The notes beneath the pieces were generated by a model that was given only the letters and a program-made list of their open reading frames with translations, was not told the DNA's origin and searched no databases. The translations under genes and the position numbers were made by a program. A stretch of DNA of 35,742 nt from Lojkania enalia (taxonomy: Eukaryota; Ascomycota; Dothideomycetes; Pleosporales): positions 1 to 35,742 of the forward strand of contig ML986890.1 of NCBI GenBank assembly GCA_010094045.1. The letters run 5' to 3'. Positions within the stretch are counted from its first letter, which is position 1. Every line of letters starts with the position of its first letter. Below are positions 33,901-35,742 of this stretch, one piece after another.

Positions 33901-35495
33901 TACTAGGCGGGTAGACGCCGCTCGTTATAGTACTCTTAACTAGTAGGGGGAAGAGCTTGCTATTTACCGTGCCGGCTTACTTAGATCGATACGGGGTGAT
34001 AGTAGTGGTAGTACCGTACCGGGCGCTTATTAAGAACTTAGTTAAGCGGATTCGAGAGAGTAGGATTAACTATATAGAGTAGAAGTATAGCGAGAGTAAT
34101 CTAGTAGTAGTAGTAGTAGTTAGCGTAGATGTGGCGGGCGATGTAACAAGTAATAGGAATTTTATCAGCTACGTAGAGATACTTAATAGTAAGGAGCTGC
34201 TGCGGCGGATTATAGTAGACAAGTATTATCTTATCTTTACGTCGAGTGACTGGCGGCCGAAGCTAACAAAGCTAAAGAATCTATAGCTACTACCATGCCC
34301 GGTGGTACTACTTACGGTAATACTACCGCTAGTGCGAGAGGCTGAGCTGGGAGAGAGCATGCTAGTTTAGTATGCGACGTACGTCTAAGTAAGTATAGTA
34401 CAGCTAAATACGTGATATTTAGTATTATAGTATAAGCAGGGGTAGGTATAGGAGATAGCGTTAGTAATATATTAGCGGCAGGTGCAGCGGCTTAGGGAAC
34501 GAAGGGAGAAAAGGGTAGTATACTACCGCAGTAAAGCGCAATATAAAGCGATAGCTGAAGTACTAGATAGTAGGTACTATTATACTGGAGATGCAGAGCG
34601 AGCTAGGCAGTTAGAGGAATAGCTTAAAGAAGGTAGGCTTATAGTAGCTACATCGGTGTTGGGCACAGGGGTGGATTTCCTAGGGATCGTGTTTATACTG
34701 CACGTGGGGATACTATAGAGTATAATTAACTTCGCTTAAGAGAGTAGGTGCAGTAGATAAGCAGGCGAGCGGGTGGATTCGGTAATTCTTGTAGAGGAGG
34801 GCGAGGTGGAGCGAAGGATAGAATAAAAGGGGGAGGAGCTGGACGTACAGGCGATGGGGAGGTTTATTATAGATAGTAGGTATCGGCGAGGGCTGATAAG
34901 CAGCTATCTCAACGGGAAGCAGGTAAGCTGTAACAATATTAAGTCAGCTGGATATAACCGATGCGGAGAAAGCATCGGTGAGTAGTAGGATAGGCAGTAT
35001 AAGGTAAGCTTAGCGTGGCAGTAGGTTTAGGAGGTGCTAGAGGAGCTACGCGAAGGATGCGCGGTATACTAGATAATAAGAGAGGTAGGGATGGAGGAAT
35101 AGTAGAAGTATAAGATAATGCAGTGCACGGCGCAGTCTGGGATAAGTAGGGTTAAGCTAGACAGATTTCGGATGGGAATGCGCGATGGGGGAGGGAGTTA
35201 TAGCTACTAGTAATACTAGGTTAGTTAGAAGTACTATATAACTGGGTTAGATATAAGCAATTAATATCAGTAGCCGAATATAATAGTACCGCTAGCTCGG
35301 GCAGTAGTAGAGGTTAAGGAGGGGGCTTAGATAATCTAATAGTATAGCTACTCAGGGGAACTTAGTGGTGATTAAAAGGCGTATATAGAGTAGTTAGGGA
35401 AGAGGTACTCTCAACGGGTTTGGGGAGAGTATTTTAATAACGCAATGGTAGTTAGTATTCGAATTATACTCTTTATACAGCAGAATATAGAATAG
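30942..35495 (+). pseudogene. TLH copy 6: telomere-linked RecQ-type helicase with OrsD-like N-terminus, near full length
   Basis: One frame runs for about 1,515 codons without a frameshift (checked at 31002, 32301, 33951, 34218 and 35439), broken only by TAG/TAA stops. It begins with an OrsD/DUF3505-like part holding two C2H2-like fingers (about 31147-31215 and 31371-31440; the second reads CKQSRYYITTNINALHIYL). A Ser/Asn-rich linker follows (about 32031-32145), then a long middle region with the longest open stretch (32301-32654). The RecQ-type helicase has motif I TSRGKS (about 33942-33959), VVVVPYRALI, motif II DKYY (34218-34229, DECH expected), LLTVILP, VVYYRSKAQ, ATSVLGTGVDF (motif V, about 34650) and a damaged motif VI ESRCSR before AGERV. 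The Cys-rich tail ends near SNAMVV-type residues (VWGEYFNNAMVV, about 35420-35453). TLH proteins are subtelomeric DNA helicases. The start codon is uncertain; the stop at 35493 may be original. Confidence 0.88.
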
Positions 35496-35742
35496 AATAA
35501 TAAAAATAAAGATAGCGCGGTATATAGAATAAATAGAAAGTAGGTAGAAATTAAAAATAAAATAGTAATATAGTAGATTTTTTAAAAAAAAGAAGTTAGA
35601 AAATAAATAAAGCATTTCTTTTATAATTAAAAGAAAGAATATATTAATATTTTTAGATATTAGTATAAAAGAGATTAATAAGTTAAAATAAATAAAAGAA
35701 AATATATTTTAGAAAAAGAAAGTTAATAAAAAGAAAAAAATA
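35496..35742. other. AT-rich, nearly C-free flank downstream of TLH copy 6
   Basis: The plus strand is dominated by A with T and G, and C is almost absent after 35530. No gene, LTR or TLH sequence was recognised. It could be the 3' untranslated end of the TLH element or its flank. The composition resembles the C-poor tracts at 6078-6322 and 8164-8681. Confidence 0.45.

Noticed and set aside
35394..35615. Minus-strand 73-codon open frame rich in Phe, Tyr, Ile and Leu
   Set aside because: It is antisense to the end of the TLH frame and to the A-rich flank; the composition follows from A/T runs. No signal or homology was seen.
1..35742. tRNA, rRNA or intact host genes
   Set aside because: No cloverleaf-like or rRNA-like segment was recognised by eye, and every coding trace could be assigned to a mobile or TLH element. 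A tRNA or covariance-model scan would be needed to exclude degraded copies.

Overview
The window reads as a heterochromatic, probably subtelomeric block from a filamentous ascomycete (Pezizomycotina) that has been heavily mutated by repeat-induced point mutation (RIP). No intact host gene was found. Nearly every coding trace belongs to a repeated element, and copies of the same element differ almost only by C-to-T and G-to-A changes. CpA and TpG are close to absent over long stretches, and TAG/TAA stops fall where Gln or Trp codons are expected. The families are fungal: Ty3/Gypsy elements with a chromodomain, a Fot1/pogo transposon, and telomere-linked RecQ-type helicases (TLH) carrying an OrsD-like (DUF3505) N-terminal part.

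Layout. 1-2923: minus-strand Gypsy element cut by the window edge (LTR, gag, protease, start of reverse transcriptase). 2924-6077: two head-to-tail copies of a 1,731-bp minus-strand unit that carries only a gag-like gene; the first copy is cut by the Gypsy element. 6078-8681: an AT-rich, C-poor tract into which a complete but dead Fot1-like element (6323-8163) has inserted. 8682-23594: a head-to-tail plus-strand series of TLH copies (five long, four 145-bp fragments, one 69-bp fragment). 23595-30775: a nearly complete plus-strand Gypsy element inserted in the fifth long TLH copy. 30776-35495: the sixth and least decayed TLH copy, holding one reading frame of about 4.5 kb with point-mutation stops but no frameshift. 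35496-35742: AT-rich, almost C-free flank.

The most unusual structure is the TLH series. Every copy starts at exactly the same base (TCTAATATAAG), is preceded by CCTA, and except for the copy hit by Gypsy is cut at its 3' side at a CCTA where the next copy begins. Four pieces end at the same internal telomere-like motif (CTAACCCTA), giving 145-bp units with two palindromic structures. One junction is made with a Gypsy LTR and one with unrelated AT-rich DNA, so the behaviour belongs to the TLH 5' end. This fits either an element whose 5' end joins CCTA/telomere-like sites, or repeated capture of telomere-facing ends by microhomology.

Relative order of events: TLH copy 5, then Gypsy insertion into it, then joining of TLH copy 6 to the Gypsy 3' LTR. 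Decay is heaviest at the left and lightest at the right. All assignments come from reading translations and motifs by eye; no database search was run.
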